From a bacterium (GTDB lineage Bacteria; Armatimonadota; Abditibacteriia; Abditibacteriales; Abditibacteriaceae), in NCBI GenBank assembly GCA_004172935.1, contig SDZD01000012.1, forward strand, positions 1 through 64,000: a DNA stretch of 64,000 nucleotides. The letters run 5' to 3'. The position numbers and the translations under genes are program-made. Positions 57,460 through 64,000 of this stretch are shown in pieces. Under the pieces are notes generated by a model. That model had not been told where the DNA came from. It did no database searches and saw nothing but the letters and a program-made list of their open reading frames with translations. Positions within the stretch are counted from its first letter, which is position 1, and each line of letters begins with the position of its first letter.

Positions 57460-57512
57460 GTGATGGATTCCAAATACATGGGGCGCGTAATTGTCAGCTA
57501 TCACTGAGAATT

Positions 57513-57528
57513 AACACCCGTTGGTGTT
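57513..57528 (-). terminator. Weak hairpin between lipoprotein and mutarotase genes
   Basis: AACACC-CGTT-GGTGTT forms a six-base stem a few bases after the lipoprotein stop codon on the minus strand, followed by AATTCTC. It is too weak to be a firm terminator and may reduce downstream expression or protect the mRNA end. Confidence 0.35.
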
Positions 57529-57530
57529 CT

Positions 57531-57758
57531 TTATCTGGCAGGAGTTGGTGGCACCGACAGCGCCCCCAGAGCCTGGGCCTTTTTATCGGGCGGTATATTG
57601 GGATTCGACTCGATAGCGGCTCTTTTAGCAGCAAGTTCCTGATTGGTAGCGGCCTTTTGGGCTTCGGTTTGTTGAGCCTGACTGGATTGACAGCCGGCCA
57701 GCGAAAGCAACGCAATGCCAGTGACAACTATTCCGAGGCCTGTATACAATTGTTTCAC
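57531..57758 (-). CDS. Small lipoprotein downstream of the DUF1559 gene
   Basis: A 75-residue lipoprotein: MKQLYTGLGIVVTGIALLSL then the lipobox LAGC, leaving a mature part of about 50 residues rich in Gln, Ala and Lys (QQTEAQKAATNQELAAKRAA) and ending in a Pro-rich tail. No domain is known to me. It follows the pseudopilin gene after a hairpin and precedes the mutarotase-like gene. Its place between a pseudopilin and glycan enzymes suggests an accessory surface role; this is inference. Confidence 0.75.
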   Translation of the reverse strand: MKQLYTGLGIVVTGIALLSLAGCQSSQAQQTEAQKAATNQELAAKRAAIESNPNIPPDKKAQALGALSVPPTPAR

Positions 57759-57780
57759 GGTGTATGATTCCTCCTTCTCA

Positions 57781-57804
57781 AGGGGGAAGTAACAACTTCC
57801 CCCT
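57781..57804 (-). terminator. Strong hairpin between the DUF1559 and lipoprotein genes
   Basis: AGGGGGAAGT-AACA-ACTTCCCCCT, a perfect ten-base stem with a four-base loop, starts 18 bp after the DUF1559 stop codon on the minus strand. There is no long T-run, so it probably trims or stabilises the mRNA and keeps pilin expression above that of the downstream genes. Confidence 0.6.
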
Positions 57805-57822
57805 GACTAACTAGAAACTCGC

Positions 57823-58638
57823 TTAACCCCACGTGCGATTTTGAAGGTTTTGTTGGGTCGGATCGACGTACTTACCCCACGGAAGCAGAGCTTCCAGCTT
57901 AGAAATGGGTTTGCCATCGGCGCCTCGGCCTCCAACACCGACCCACTTGACGTGACCATCCGAAAACAGGAAGTTGGCACCGTCAAAGTGACGGGCAAGA
58001 GTCGCCACATCTGCGGGCTTCATCAACCAATCTGTAGGATTACCCCACCAACTCGAAGAACCTGGCGTGTTGGCGCCAGTAATAAAGGGTCCAATGTTTT
58101 CAGAAATTTGGGGCAAACCAAATCCGCGAATGCCTTCGGTCAGAAAGATAGTTTGGGTAGGACTATTAATTGAGGCCAACGAATGGGGATTCCATGAGGG
58201 AGCGCCACCTCCTGGAGGAGTAGACCCACCACCGAGAATATCGTTCACCAGATAGGAAAAACGCCCACTGTCTTGCCCGTTTGTATCTGGCAGAAAAGCA
58301 AGATTGGTTTGGCTTCCGTCGCTGGGACACGCCTGAATGCCCTTGCTTTTTGTGTAAGCCCAGACCGCGTTATACCAGAAACTTGGATATGTCATGGACG
58401 AACCGGGGGCGTTCTCATAACCCATCATCGGGAACTTTTCGTCGTAGTCCTGGGTGTATTGCATGAGACCCAATCCCCACTGTTTGAGATTGCTCTGGCA
58501 AGAGGAGCGACGGGCGTTTTCGCGGGCACGGGCGAAGACGGGAAACAGGATAGCGGCCAAAATCGCGATGATGGCAATAACTACTAGCAATTCAATGAGC
58601 GTAAAGCCCCTTCTTGAACCTACAGACGTGATATTCAT
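57823..58638 (-). CDS. DUF1559 pseudopilin (type II secretion-like N-terminus)
   Basis: A 271-residue protein with the prepilin motif [20 protein letters not shown] at residues 9-28, including Gly before Phe and Glu at position +5, then the long hydrophobic helix and [20 protein letters not shown]. The rest is the DUF1559 domain, with the characteristic H-x9-DG end motif near [16 protein letters not shown]. Members are processed by prepilin peptidase and are very abundant in Planctomycetota and Armatimonadota; function is unknown, but assembly into surface filaments or pseudopili is likely. Here it is encoded beside a sugar-sensing regulator and glycan enzymes, as in other genomes of this group as far as I recall. 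Confidence 0.92.
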   Translation of the reverse strand: MNITSVGSRRGFTLIELLVVIAIIAILAAILFPVFARARENARRSSCQSNLKQWGLGLMQYTQDYDEKFPMMGYENAPGSSMTYPSFWYNAVWAYTKSKGIQACPSDGSQTNLAFLPDTNGQDSGRFSYLVNDILGGGSTPPGGGAPSWNPHSLASINSPTQTIFLTEGIRGFGLPQISENIGPFITGANTPGSSSWWGNPTDWLMKPADVATLARHFDGANFLFSDGHVKWVGVGGRGADGKPISKLEALLPWGKYVDPTQQNLQNRTWG

Positions 58639-58694
58639 TTCTTCTTTGATGCTCGGTGCCGAACAAAGTCGGCTAAAAATAGGTTGTGATGCGC

Positions 58695-59786
58695 TTAGAG
58701 GAGTTCATCCTCAAAGCGCGCGTAAATAGGAGTGGCTTGCGGCACGGGTTCACCGCGTCGCATCGCGTCCACGTAGTCGATGGCGGTTTGTAACACCTGA
58801 CGTGCATCGTATCCCAATCGTCGCACGGGTACGACGCTGGGAGTGGGCCACGGGAAATTGCAGTGCGCGACAACTTGAATATCATCGGGCACCCGCACAC
58901 CAGCAGCCACTAGCCCGGCAGTTGCGTATTCAACCAAGTTGTCGTCACCAATAATCAGCCCATCCGGTCGCTCATTTTGCGTCACGTGCATCAGAAGTTG
59001 AACTAAGTTCTGGGCGGTGTGAGGCAATGAGAGATGCACAATCTGGTTCCAGAATGGCTGTGTCATCATACCCTTTGCTGCGAGCAATTCTGCACATTGC
59101 GAGGGTGTGTTTTCTAAACCGCTTGGGTTGAGGAAGGCAATCTTCCGGCAACCGCGTTCATGAAGGAACTTGATTGCCTGATCGAAGAACGAATTAATGT
59201 CGGGAGTGATTCGGGGAAGTTTTACCTCATCGCTCTCAGCCATAATGCTGATTCGAGGTATCCCCGGTTCATCCAGAACGGGTGTGTTCAGCACACCAAA
59301 AGGTGGGGTAGCAAAAATAATTCCGGCTACCCTGTGATCAAGTACATCCTGCTGCAAGGCCAAGTAATCGTTGCTGCCATGATCTCTACTGACCCCATAA
59401 TAAATGGCCAGAGTCCGCCCCTGGTTACGCTGAACGCTGATTGCCTCATTGTTCAGAGCGGTCCAGAAACGCACCCACTGGGAGTCAGATGGCACGCTGG
59501 GAAATACTAATGCGTAGCGTGTGAGATGTGGAGGTTCGGGGCTGACGTGAGTTCCGTTGCGCCCATTGGAAAGGATAAAACCATCGTCTCGGAGTTTGTC
59601 GATTGCGCGTTGCACTGTATTCGCTCCTGCACCGTACTTTTGGCTGATGGATTCTCGCGTTGGTAAACGGCTTCCTGGCAAAAGCTCTCCAGCTACAATT
59701 TGGTCACGAATTTCTTGCACAATGAGGTCCTGTTGAACGGCAGGACGGCCTAGTCGGGGTCGAGATGTGCTATTAATCCTCCTCAT
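58695..59786 (-). CDS. GntR-HTH / LacI-sensor hybrid regulator (AraR-like)
   Basis: A 363-residue cytoplasmic regulator. Residues about 18-85 are a GntR-type winged helix ([57 protein letters not shown]). Residues about 90-355 are a LacI-type periplasmic-binding-protein-like sensor ([80 protein letters not shown]). This architecture is that of the arabinose repressor AraR, so the effector is probably a sugar. It is the first gene of the minus-strand glycan locus, 56 bp before DUF1559, and divergent from the DUF2490 gene. Confidence 0.9.
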   Translation of the reverse strand: MRRINSTSRPRLGRPAVQQDLIVQEIRDQIVAGELLPGSRLPTRESISQKYGAGANTVQRAIDKLRDDGFILSNGRNGTHVSPEPPHLTRYALVFPSVPSDSQWVRFWTALNNEAISVQRNQGRTLAIYYGVSRDHGSNDYLALQQDVLDHRVAGIIFATPPFGVLNTPVLDEPGIPRISIMAESDEVKLPRITPDINSFFDQAIKFLHERGCRKIAFLNPSGLENTPSQCAELLAAKGMMTQPFWNQIVHLSLPHTAQNLVQLLMHVTQNERPDGLIIGDDNLVEYATAGLVAAGVRVPDDIQVVAHCNFPWPTPSVVPVRRLGYDARQVLQTAIDYVDAMRRGEPVPQATPIYARFEDELL

Positions 59787-60193
59787 GAATTATTACTCTC
59801 GTAAATATACCCACATTTCGAGGTTTTAAAACATTTTTTTGAGATGTATCGAAAATTTTTTGTGGCAACCCTCAATTTATTCACGTGGCGCGGTATAGGC
59901 TTTCTCAAGGCAGATGGTTTTGGTGTTTCAATATGAGTTGAGTCTTTTGCACAAATTCGCCGCCTCTCTTTGGGAGGTGGCGCGACTGTAATACAAAGGA
60001 GCCTCATAGACATAAGCCACTCCCCTGCCACTGCTGGCATTTGGCAACGACATTGGCCCCTTACCCGTTTGCTCGTCAGCTCTTCACTCGACAAATGGGC
60101 CACATCTTCAAGAGCAATTCTCTTAACTTTCAAACGATATACTGCGCCGCAGGGTCGGTAGGACCACAGCGAACGAGAGCACTAAAGACAGGT
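59787..60193. promoter_or_regulatory. 407-bp divergent spacer before the GntR-type and DUF2490 genes
   Basis: No credible gene. An AT-rich block at 59800-59880 contains the palindrome GTTTTAAAAC (59823-59832), a possible operator for the regulator, about 40 bp upstream of its start. The right part (60000-60190) shows no clear site. Confidence 0.4.
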
Positions 60194-60913
60194 ATGAGGT
60201 ACAAGAGCACGCAACGATTTCATTGGCGTCTGCTTGCCGCGTGCAATGCGGCAACGATGCTGTTCTGCATGGGCACGATGGCACACGCAGACGATGTAGA
60301 CAGCCAGCAATGGACTCTGATCACAGCACAAAAGGAGCTGACGGAGAAATGGAGAGCCTATCTGGAAGTGCAGCCCCGCCTGGGACCTGATCTGACAGGC
60401 GGCTCCCCTCGCGGCGTGGAGCGGCTTTTGGTGCGAGGGGCTATCGGCTACCGCTTGACCCCAAAGACCTCCCTCTGGCAAGGGTACGCCTGGACACCTC
60501 AGTTCCTGCCCACGGACTCCTCCGAGCATCGGTTATTCCAGCAACTCCTTTACGAAGACAAACTCGGTAAGACCAGTTTCTTAAACCGCGCTCGTCTGGA
60601 AGAACGGTTCATCGAGGGCGCGGGGGGTACTTCCATCCGTTTGCGGAACATGATTCGCTTTGCCCACCCGATCAGCGCCAATAAAAAATGGACTGCCGTG
60701 GCCTACGACGAACTGTTCTGGAACCTCAATTCAACTACTGGCGGCCCCACTTCCGGCTACGATCAAAATCGCATTTTCTTAGGCATAAGTCGGCAAACCA
60801 GTTCGAAACTGCGAGTAGAGACGGGATACCTCTTCGCACACGTCGACCGTCCTCGCACGTCTTCAGATCGGAAGTTGCACGTCTGGGTAGTCCAGTTGGC
60901 CTATACCCTATAG
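60194..60913 (+). CDS. DUF2490-like outer-membrane beta-barrel protein
   Basis: A 239-residue exported protein starting at ATG 60194; an open frame extends to 60041, but the signal peptide (LLAACNAATMLFCMGTMAHA) follows this start directly. The mature part shows alternating beta strands (QQWTLITAQKELTEKWRAYL, GAIGYRLTPKTSLWQGYAW, RARLEERFIEGAG, LRNMIRFAHPI, WTAVAYDELFWNLN, LRVETGYLFAHVDR) and ends in an aromatic-terminated strand (LHVWVVQLAYTL). This fits the DUF2490 family of small barrels, supporting a Gram-negative-type envelope. Function unknown. It is convergent with the beta-helix enzyme gene. Confidence 0.78.
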   Translation: MRYKSTQRFHWRLLAACNAATMLFCMGTMAHADDVDSQQWTLITAQKELTEKWRAYLEVQPRLGPDLTGGSPRGVERLLVRGAIGYRLTPKTSLWQGYAWTPQFLPTDSSEHRLFQQLLYEDKLGKTSFLNRARLEERFIEGAGGTSIRLRNMIRFAHPISANKKWTAVAYDELFWNLNSTTGGPTSGYDQNRIFLGISRQTSSKLRVETGYLFAHVDRPRTSSDRKLHVWVVQLAYTL

Positions 60914-60954
60914 GCCATTACTGGGCACACGACGAGGACGGCATGGAACCAGTC

Positions 60955-63714
60955 TCATGGCGCGTTGGATAAGTCAAAATTATCCAGATAATAAACGCTC
61001 GTGTCCGTAGCCATGCTGACGAAGCCAAGCCAATCGAGCGATTTCCAACCTGGCGTTATATAAGGCAAATTGGTGAAGCGTCGCGGCTGTTCGCCCGCTA
61101 AGGTAACGGTCAAATCCCACTTGTCAGCCGCTTTGTTAACAAGGCCAGCGACCAACTCGAAATGTGCCCATCGACCAACTGGCATGTCCATCAGTTCGCG
61201 GCCAGCAGCACTCAGCTTGCCATCGCGAATATCCAATCTCGGCCCAACATTGTAAGGTTCTGCTCCATCACGCCATTCGTGATAGATGTTGGCCCCGGCT
61301 TCATAGCGTAAATCAAAACTACAACGGGTCATACCCGATTTGTGATGAGGCGAATAATACAAGAACGGGTAAAAAGCAGCGGGTAAATTGGGGGCATCCA
61401 CGATTTTCAGACTGTGCTTGCCACTGGCAGCCGTCTCGTCTGTAATGCTAATCGAATCGCCCCCATTTGCAACTTTAACATCGGCTTCTACGGGCTTATG
61501 AGTTGTAGGGGTATCCTCGAAACCATCTGCCAGTGTTAAGCGGGACGGTGTGGGCGGCGGCGGTGGGAGTACCAATTTGGGAGTCGCCGACATGGCGGCT
61601 AACCGAACCCACGCTGCATTACCGTAAACACCGGCCCGCGAGTAATCGAAGGGACGAAAACCCATGGAAAGCGCCGGAGAGTTCGGTCTCAAGCGAAAAT
61701 CGCGTTTCGCAGCATCAACGAACAGGGGATCGGCTATCTTAGAGCCAGCATCTTGCCCGGTGGCCTGCCACGCGGCGAAGTTCATTCCATTGAAGGGGGT
61801 GGGCTGCTTCGATTGATCGAAGTAGAGGTTGTTGCGAATGGTTACGTTCTTAGCCCAATTACCCCGCAAAGCCAGTCCTTTGGTCCAATCGACAATGTTA
61901 TTTTCGAAAGTGAACGCCAGGTGATTTTCTAGTTTCGTCCTCTGCGCCTCAGTTTCAGTCGCGAAGGCGAAGATGTTATTGCGGATGATGTTTTCTTTGC
62001 CGTAATGCTGGTGATAATTGCCACTGTTATCGTAGACCAGATTATTCTCCATGACGACACCGACAGTGCCTTCATCGTTATAAAGCCCCCAACCACCGTT
62101 GGCAAAACAATAAACGTCGTGAATACGGTTATTGCTAATCGTCGTCCCCTCGGATGGCCCCAGCGTATAAACCCCACCCAAATCGCCCATCACGCCACTC
62201 CCGATGTGGTGAATGTGGTTGAAACCGATGGTATTACGTTTCGCCAAGCTGGTATCGTAGCCCCAACGCCAACCGACAGAGACTCCCGTGTAGTAGAAAT
62301 CGCCAATATCGTTGTGAGTGATGGCGTTGTCCCCACTCTGCCCTACCCAAACACCGATAGCCCCCCGGTGAATTAGCCCGCCACTCTGAATAATGTTGTT
62401 ATCCAGAGTGATGTGGTTGGTACCCTCAGAGTCATTTGCACGAATCTCCGTTTCTCCGACCCGAACACCCCCGGCCCCCAGATCGTGAATGTGATTTCGA
62501 ATGAGTTGATCGTTGTGGCAACCACGGCGAAGCCAGACACCGTAAGTCCCGGTGTGCGCGATTTCACAATCTTCCAGCTTAAGACGGCGCGCACCGTCGA
62601 TCATGACCGTTGCCGGAATGGAAATCGCGGCCTGTGTATCGCTGAGTCCGTTTGCAGGAAGAATGTACTGACTATGCTGAAAGGATAGGTTTTTGAAGGT
62701 TACGTTCTCTACCCAGCGGCCTTTTTCCGGCTCGCCCCGCACAGCCACAGCTGTTTCGAGAACTGGCGCCGTAACCTGCGCTTTGGCCATATCCTCTCCC
62801 GGCAACGGTTTGTAGTAGAGAGTTCCACTACGGCTAAGAAACCATTCGCCGGGTTCATCGAGTGCCGCTTTGAAGTTCTCCATCTCGTAGCGCTGAAAGG
62901 AGTGGAAACTGAAGAATCCCCATAAAGTGGCGCCAGTCATCGAGACAGTGCTGGTTTTAGGCTCAACCGCCGCAACACGCAGTCGTGCCGCTTCCCACGA
63001 TTGATAGGCGCGCACCGTCACGTCGTTTAACTCGCGCTGTGACAGATGCAGTAAGGGGGCGACATCCGCCGGATTAGCACGGAATGCCCGCTCGTTGATA
63101 GTTGCAGGATCACCGTTCGTCAGGTCATTGGCGGGGCGAGCTTTGCCAGCGGCATACAAGTAAAAGTTGTTCGGTGTGCGCGCCCTCGTGGCGCGCTTTC
63201 CGTTGACCCACAACTGCTCGAAATACCACGCGCCCGCTTTGACATCGGGAATTTGCGCCTCCCAGATTCCATTCAGCCCGCGCTTCCATCCACTGATAAC
63301 GCGACCGCCACTAAAAATGGGACGCGCCCCATCGGCCCCCTGATAGGTGATTGGAGCCGTTGGAGTCCCGCTGTCCTGTGGTTGCAGCACGAAAGTTTGG
63401 TGGCGGCGGTAGATGCCGCTCGCGACAATCACCTTTATGGGTGCGCTCAAGCCGCGTTTCGCTTTCAGAACTCGAATCGCGTTTCGTGCCCCTTCGAGGG
63501 TCGCGAAGGGACCATCAGTGCGCCCCTTGTTGGGCTGCGCCAGCTTACCCGACCAATGATCGTTGCCATTGGTCGCAATGTATAAGGTTTGGGTAGTCGC
63601 CTTTTGTGGCTGTGGTTTAGTGGCTGCGTAGCTCGCGCGATCTATGCCTACAGATGATGACGCGAGGCTCGCACCGATTGTCAGGACGGCTCGCCAGGTG
63701 TTTCCGAGTTTCAT
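60955..63714 (-). CDS. Secreted beta-helix enzyme, GH141-like
   Basis: A 919-residue exported protein with a signal peptide (LTIGASLASSSVG and RASYAA). Residues about 40-330 contain the opening typical of GH141 and related enzymes: LYIATNGNDHWSGKLAQPN, TDGPFATLEGARNAIRVL, TYQGADGARPIFSGG and GEWFLSRSGTLYYKPLPGE. Residues about 340-640 are right-handed beta-helix coils (LKLEDCEIAHTGTYGVWLR, NHITLDNNIIQSGGL, TTISNNRIHDVYCFANGG). A Pro-rich linker (about 700-712) is followed by a C-terminal beta-sandwich (about 715-915; LTLADGFEDTP, YYLDNFDLSNAP) that may bind carbohydrate. Known GH141 members include an alpha-L-fucosidase and a xylanase. Its position 17 bp after a GH29 fucosidase supports fucose-containing substrates. 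Confidence 0.82.
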   Translation of the reverse strand: MKLGNTWRAVLTIGASLASSSVGIDRASYAATKPQPQKATTQTLYIATNGNDHWSGKLAQPNKGRTDGPFATLEGARNAIRVLKAKRGLSAPIKVIVASGIYRRHQTFVLQPQDSGTPTAPITYQGADGARPIFSGGRVISGWKRGLNGIWEAQIPDVKAGAWYFEQLWVNGKRATRARTPNNFYLYAAGKARPANDLTNGDPATINERAFRANPADVAPLLHLSQRELNDVTVRAYQSWEAARLRVAAVEPKTSTVSMTGATLWGFFSFHSFQRYEMENFKAALDEPGEWFLSRSGTLYYKPLPGEDMAKAQVTAPVLETAVAVRGEPEKGRWVENVTFKNLSFQHSQYILPANGLSDTQAAISIPATVMIDGARRLKLEDCEIAHTGTYGVWLRRGCHNDQLIRNHIHDLGAGGVRVGETEIRANDSEGTNHITLDNNIIQSGGLIHRGAIGVWVGQSGDNAITHNDIGDFYYTGVSVGWRWGYDTSLAKRNTIGFNHIHHIGSGVMGDLGGVYTLGPSEGTTISNNRIHDVYCFANGGWGLYNDEGTVGVVMENNLVYDNSGNYHQHYGKENIIRNNIFAFATETEAQRTKLENHLAFTFENNIVDWTKGLALRGNWAKNVTIRNNLYFDQSKQPTPFNGMNFAAWQATGQDAGSKIADPLFVDAAKRDFRLRPNSPALSMGFRPFDYSRAGVYGNAAWVRLAAMSATPKLVLPPPPPTPSRLTLADGFEDTPTTHKPVEADVKVANGGDSISITDETAASGKHSLKIVDAPNLPAAFYPFLYYSPHHKSGMTRCSFDLRYEAGANIYHEWRDGAEPYNVGPRLDIRDGKLSAAGRELMDMPVGRWAHFELVAGLVNKAADKWDLTVTLAGEQPRRFTNLPYITPGWKSLDWLGFVSMATDTSVYYLDNFDLSNAP

Positions 63715-63731
63715 GGGTGAAGGAACCGGGC

Positions 63732-64000
63732 CTAAAAATTACCGAGGCGACGAGCGGCGCGGAGGAAATGGCTGTTGTATTCGGGGACTCTTCCAGTAAC
63801 ATCAGGTCCCACATTCAACAGTAAGTTGGCGTTGTTGCTACGTGCCGTATTGTGCCAGTCGCAAATTGTCGCAACGGATGGGTGCATCTCGCCTCCGGTG
63901 CCCTGCCAGAACCACTGCAATGCTAAAGAGGCGCAAAATTCGAGCGGCAGGAATTTCTGCTCTCCATCGTCGTTGGTCCAAATCTCGTTGTAGTTGGGAT
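63732..64000 (-). CDS. GH29 alpha-L-fucosidase, C-terminal part (cut by window end)
   Basis: The last ~88 residues of a gene that starts beyond the window. The sequence NYNEIWTNDDGEQKFLPLEF, then WFWQGTGGEMHPSVA and ANLLLNVGPDVTGRVPEYN, matches the end of the catalytic barrel in GH29, where LLLNVGPDxxG is a conserved closing motif. The chain stops soon after (RRLGNF), so the protein lacks a long C-terminal module. GH29 enzymes remove alpha-L-fucose with retention. The stop lies 17 bp before the GH141-like gene start, so they form an operon. Confidence 0.82.
   Translation of the reverse strand, partial: PNYNEIWTNDDGEQKFLPLEFCASLALQWFWQGTGGEMHPSVATICDWHNTARSNNANLLLNVGPDVTGRVPEYNSHFLRAARRLGNF

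Noticed and set aside
59783..60133. 116-residue minus-strand frame upstream of the GntR-type regulator
   Set aside because: Occupies the divergent control region, is rich in Lys, Arg and Pro without pattern, and ends at the regulator start.

Overview
The window is a chromosomal stretch of about 50-55 % GC (estimated by eye). It comes from a free-living, saprophytic Gram-negative-type bacterium. The gene content points to the Armatimonadota/Abditibacteriota neighbourhood: a DUF1559 pseudopilin next to a tiny lipoprotein, many secreted CBM9-like, beta-propeller and beta-helix proteins, Tat-exported glycosidases beside LacI/GntR repressors, and a BTAD-type regulator. Planctomycetota or Verrucomicrobiota are less likely alternatives. 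This is inferred from family content only; there is no rRNA. I see no phage, transposase, plasmid replication gene or CRISPR array.

Layout. 1-7.6 kb is a gene-poor, repeat-rich region with a coiled-coil protein, a CBM9-like secreted protein, a TPR protein, tRNA-Arg(CCT), two paralogous small membrane or secreted peptides and a frameshifted DUF6714-like gene. Several families of dispersed repeats are packed between these genes, including an 86-bp and a 48-bp inverted repeat and two copies of a ~108-bp hairpin element. 7.6-18.5 kb holds a BTAD/AAA/TPR regulator preceded by two overlapping mini-ORFs, a 2149-residue repeat-rich astacin-like metalloprotease and a tachylectin-2-like propeller. 18.5-29.6 kb holds housekeeping-like and accessory enzymes: a GDPD phosphodiesterase, an orphan protein, a type-B carboxylesterase, a double-AAA ATPase, a Gfo/Idh/MocA-aldo/keto reductase fusion, an SDR, a membrane-anchored alpha/beta hydrolase and a TlpA-like thioredoxin.

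29.9-38.9 kb is a first glycan region: a DUF3472/PA14 protein, a LacI regulator divergent from a Tat-exported GH38 alpha-mannosidase, and an SGNH hydrolase. 39.1-45.6 kb is an AraC-flanked redox cluster read on the minus strand: aldo/keto reductase, sorbosone-dehydrogenase-like lipoprotein, SMP-30-like propeller, Tat aldo/keto reductase and flavodoxin lipoprotein. 45.9-48.2 kb is a catalase-ankyrin pair. 49.1-59.8 kb is a long minus-strand locus that looks like one glycan-utilisation unit: GntR/LacI-hybrid regulator, DUF1559 pseudopilin, small lipoprotein, mutarotase-like protein, SGNH esterase, alpha-galactosidase-like TIM barrel and a 1322-residue CBM9-propeller-CBM9 protein. 60.2-64 kb holds a DUF2490 barrel and a GH29 fucosidase (cut by the window end) followed by a GH141-like beta-helix enzyme, probably a second fucose-related unit.

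Taken together, the window encodes extracellular polysaccharide and glycoprotein breakdown (mannose, fucose and galactose-type linkages), each unit under its own LacI- or GntR-type sugar sensor, with surface-binding modules and an oxidative-stress and redox section between them.
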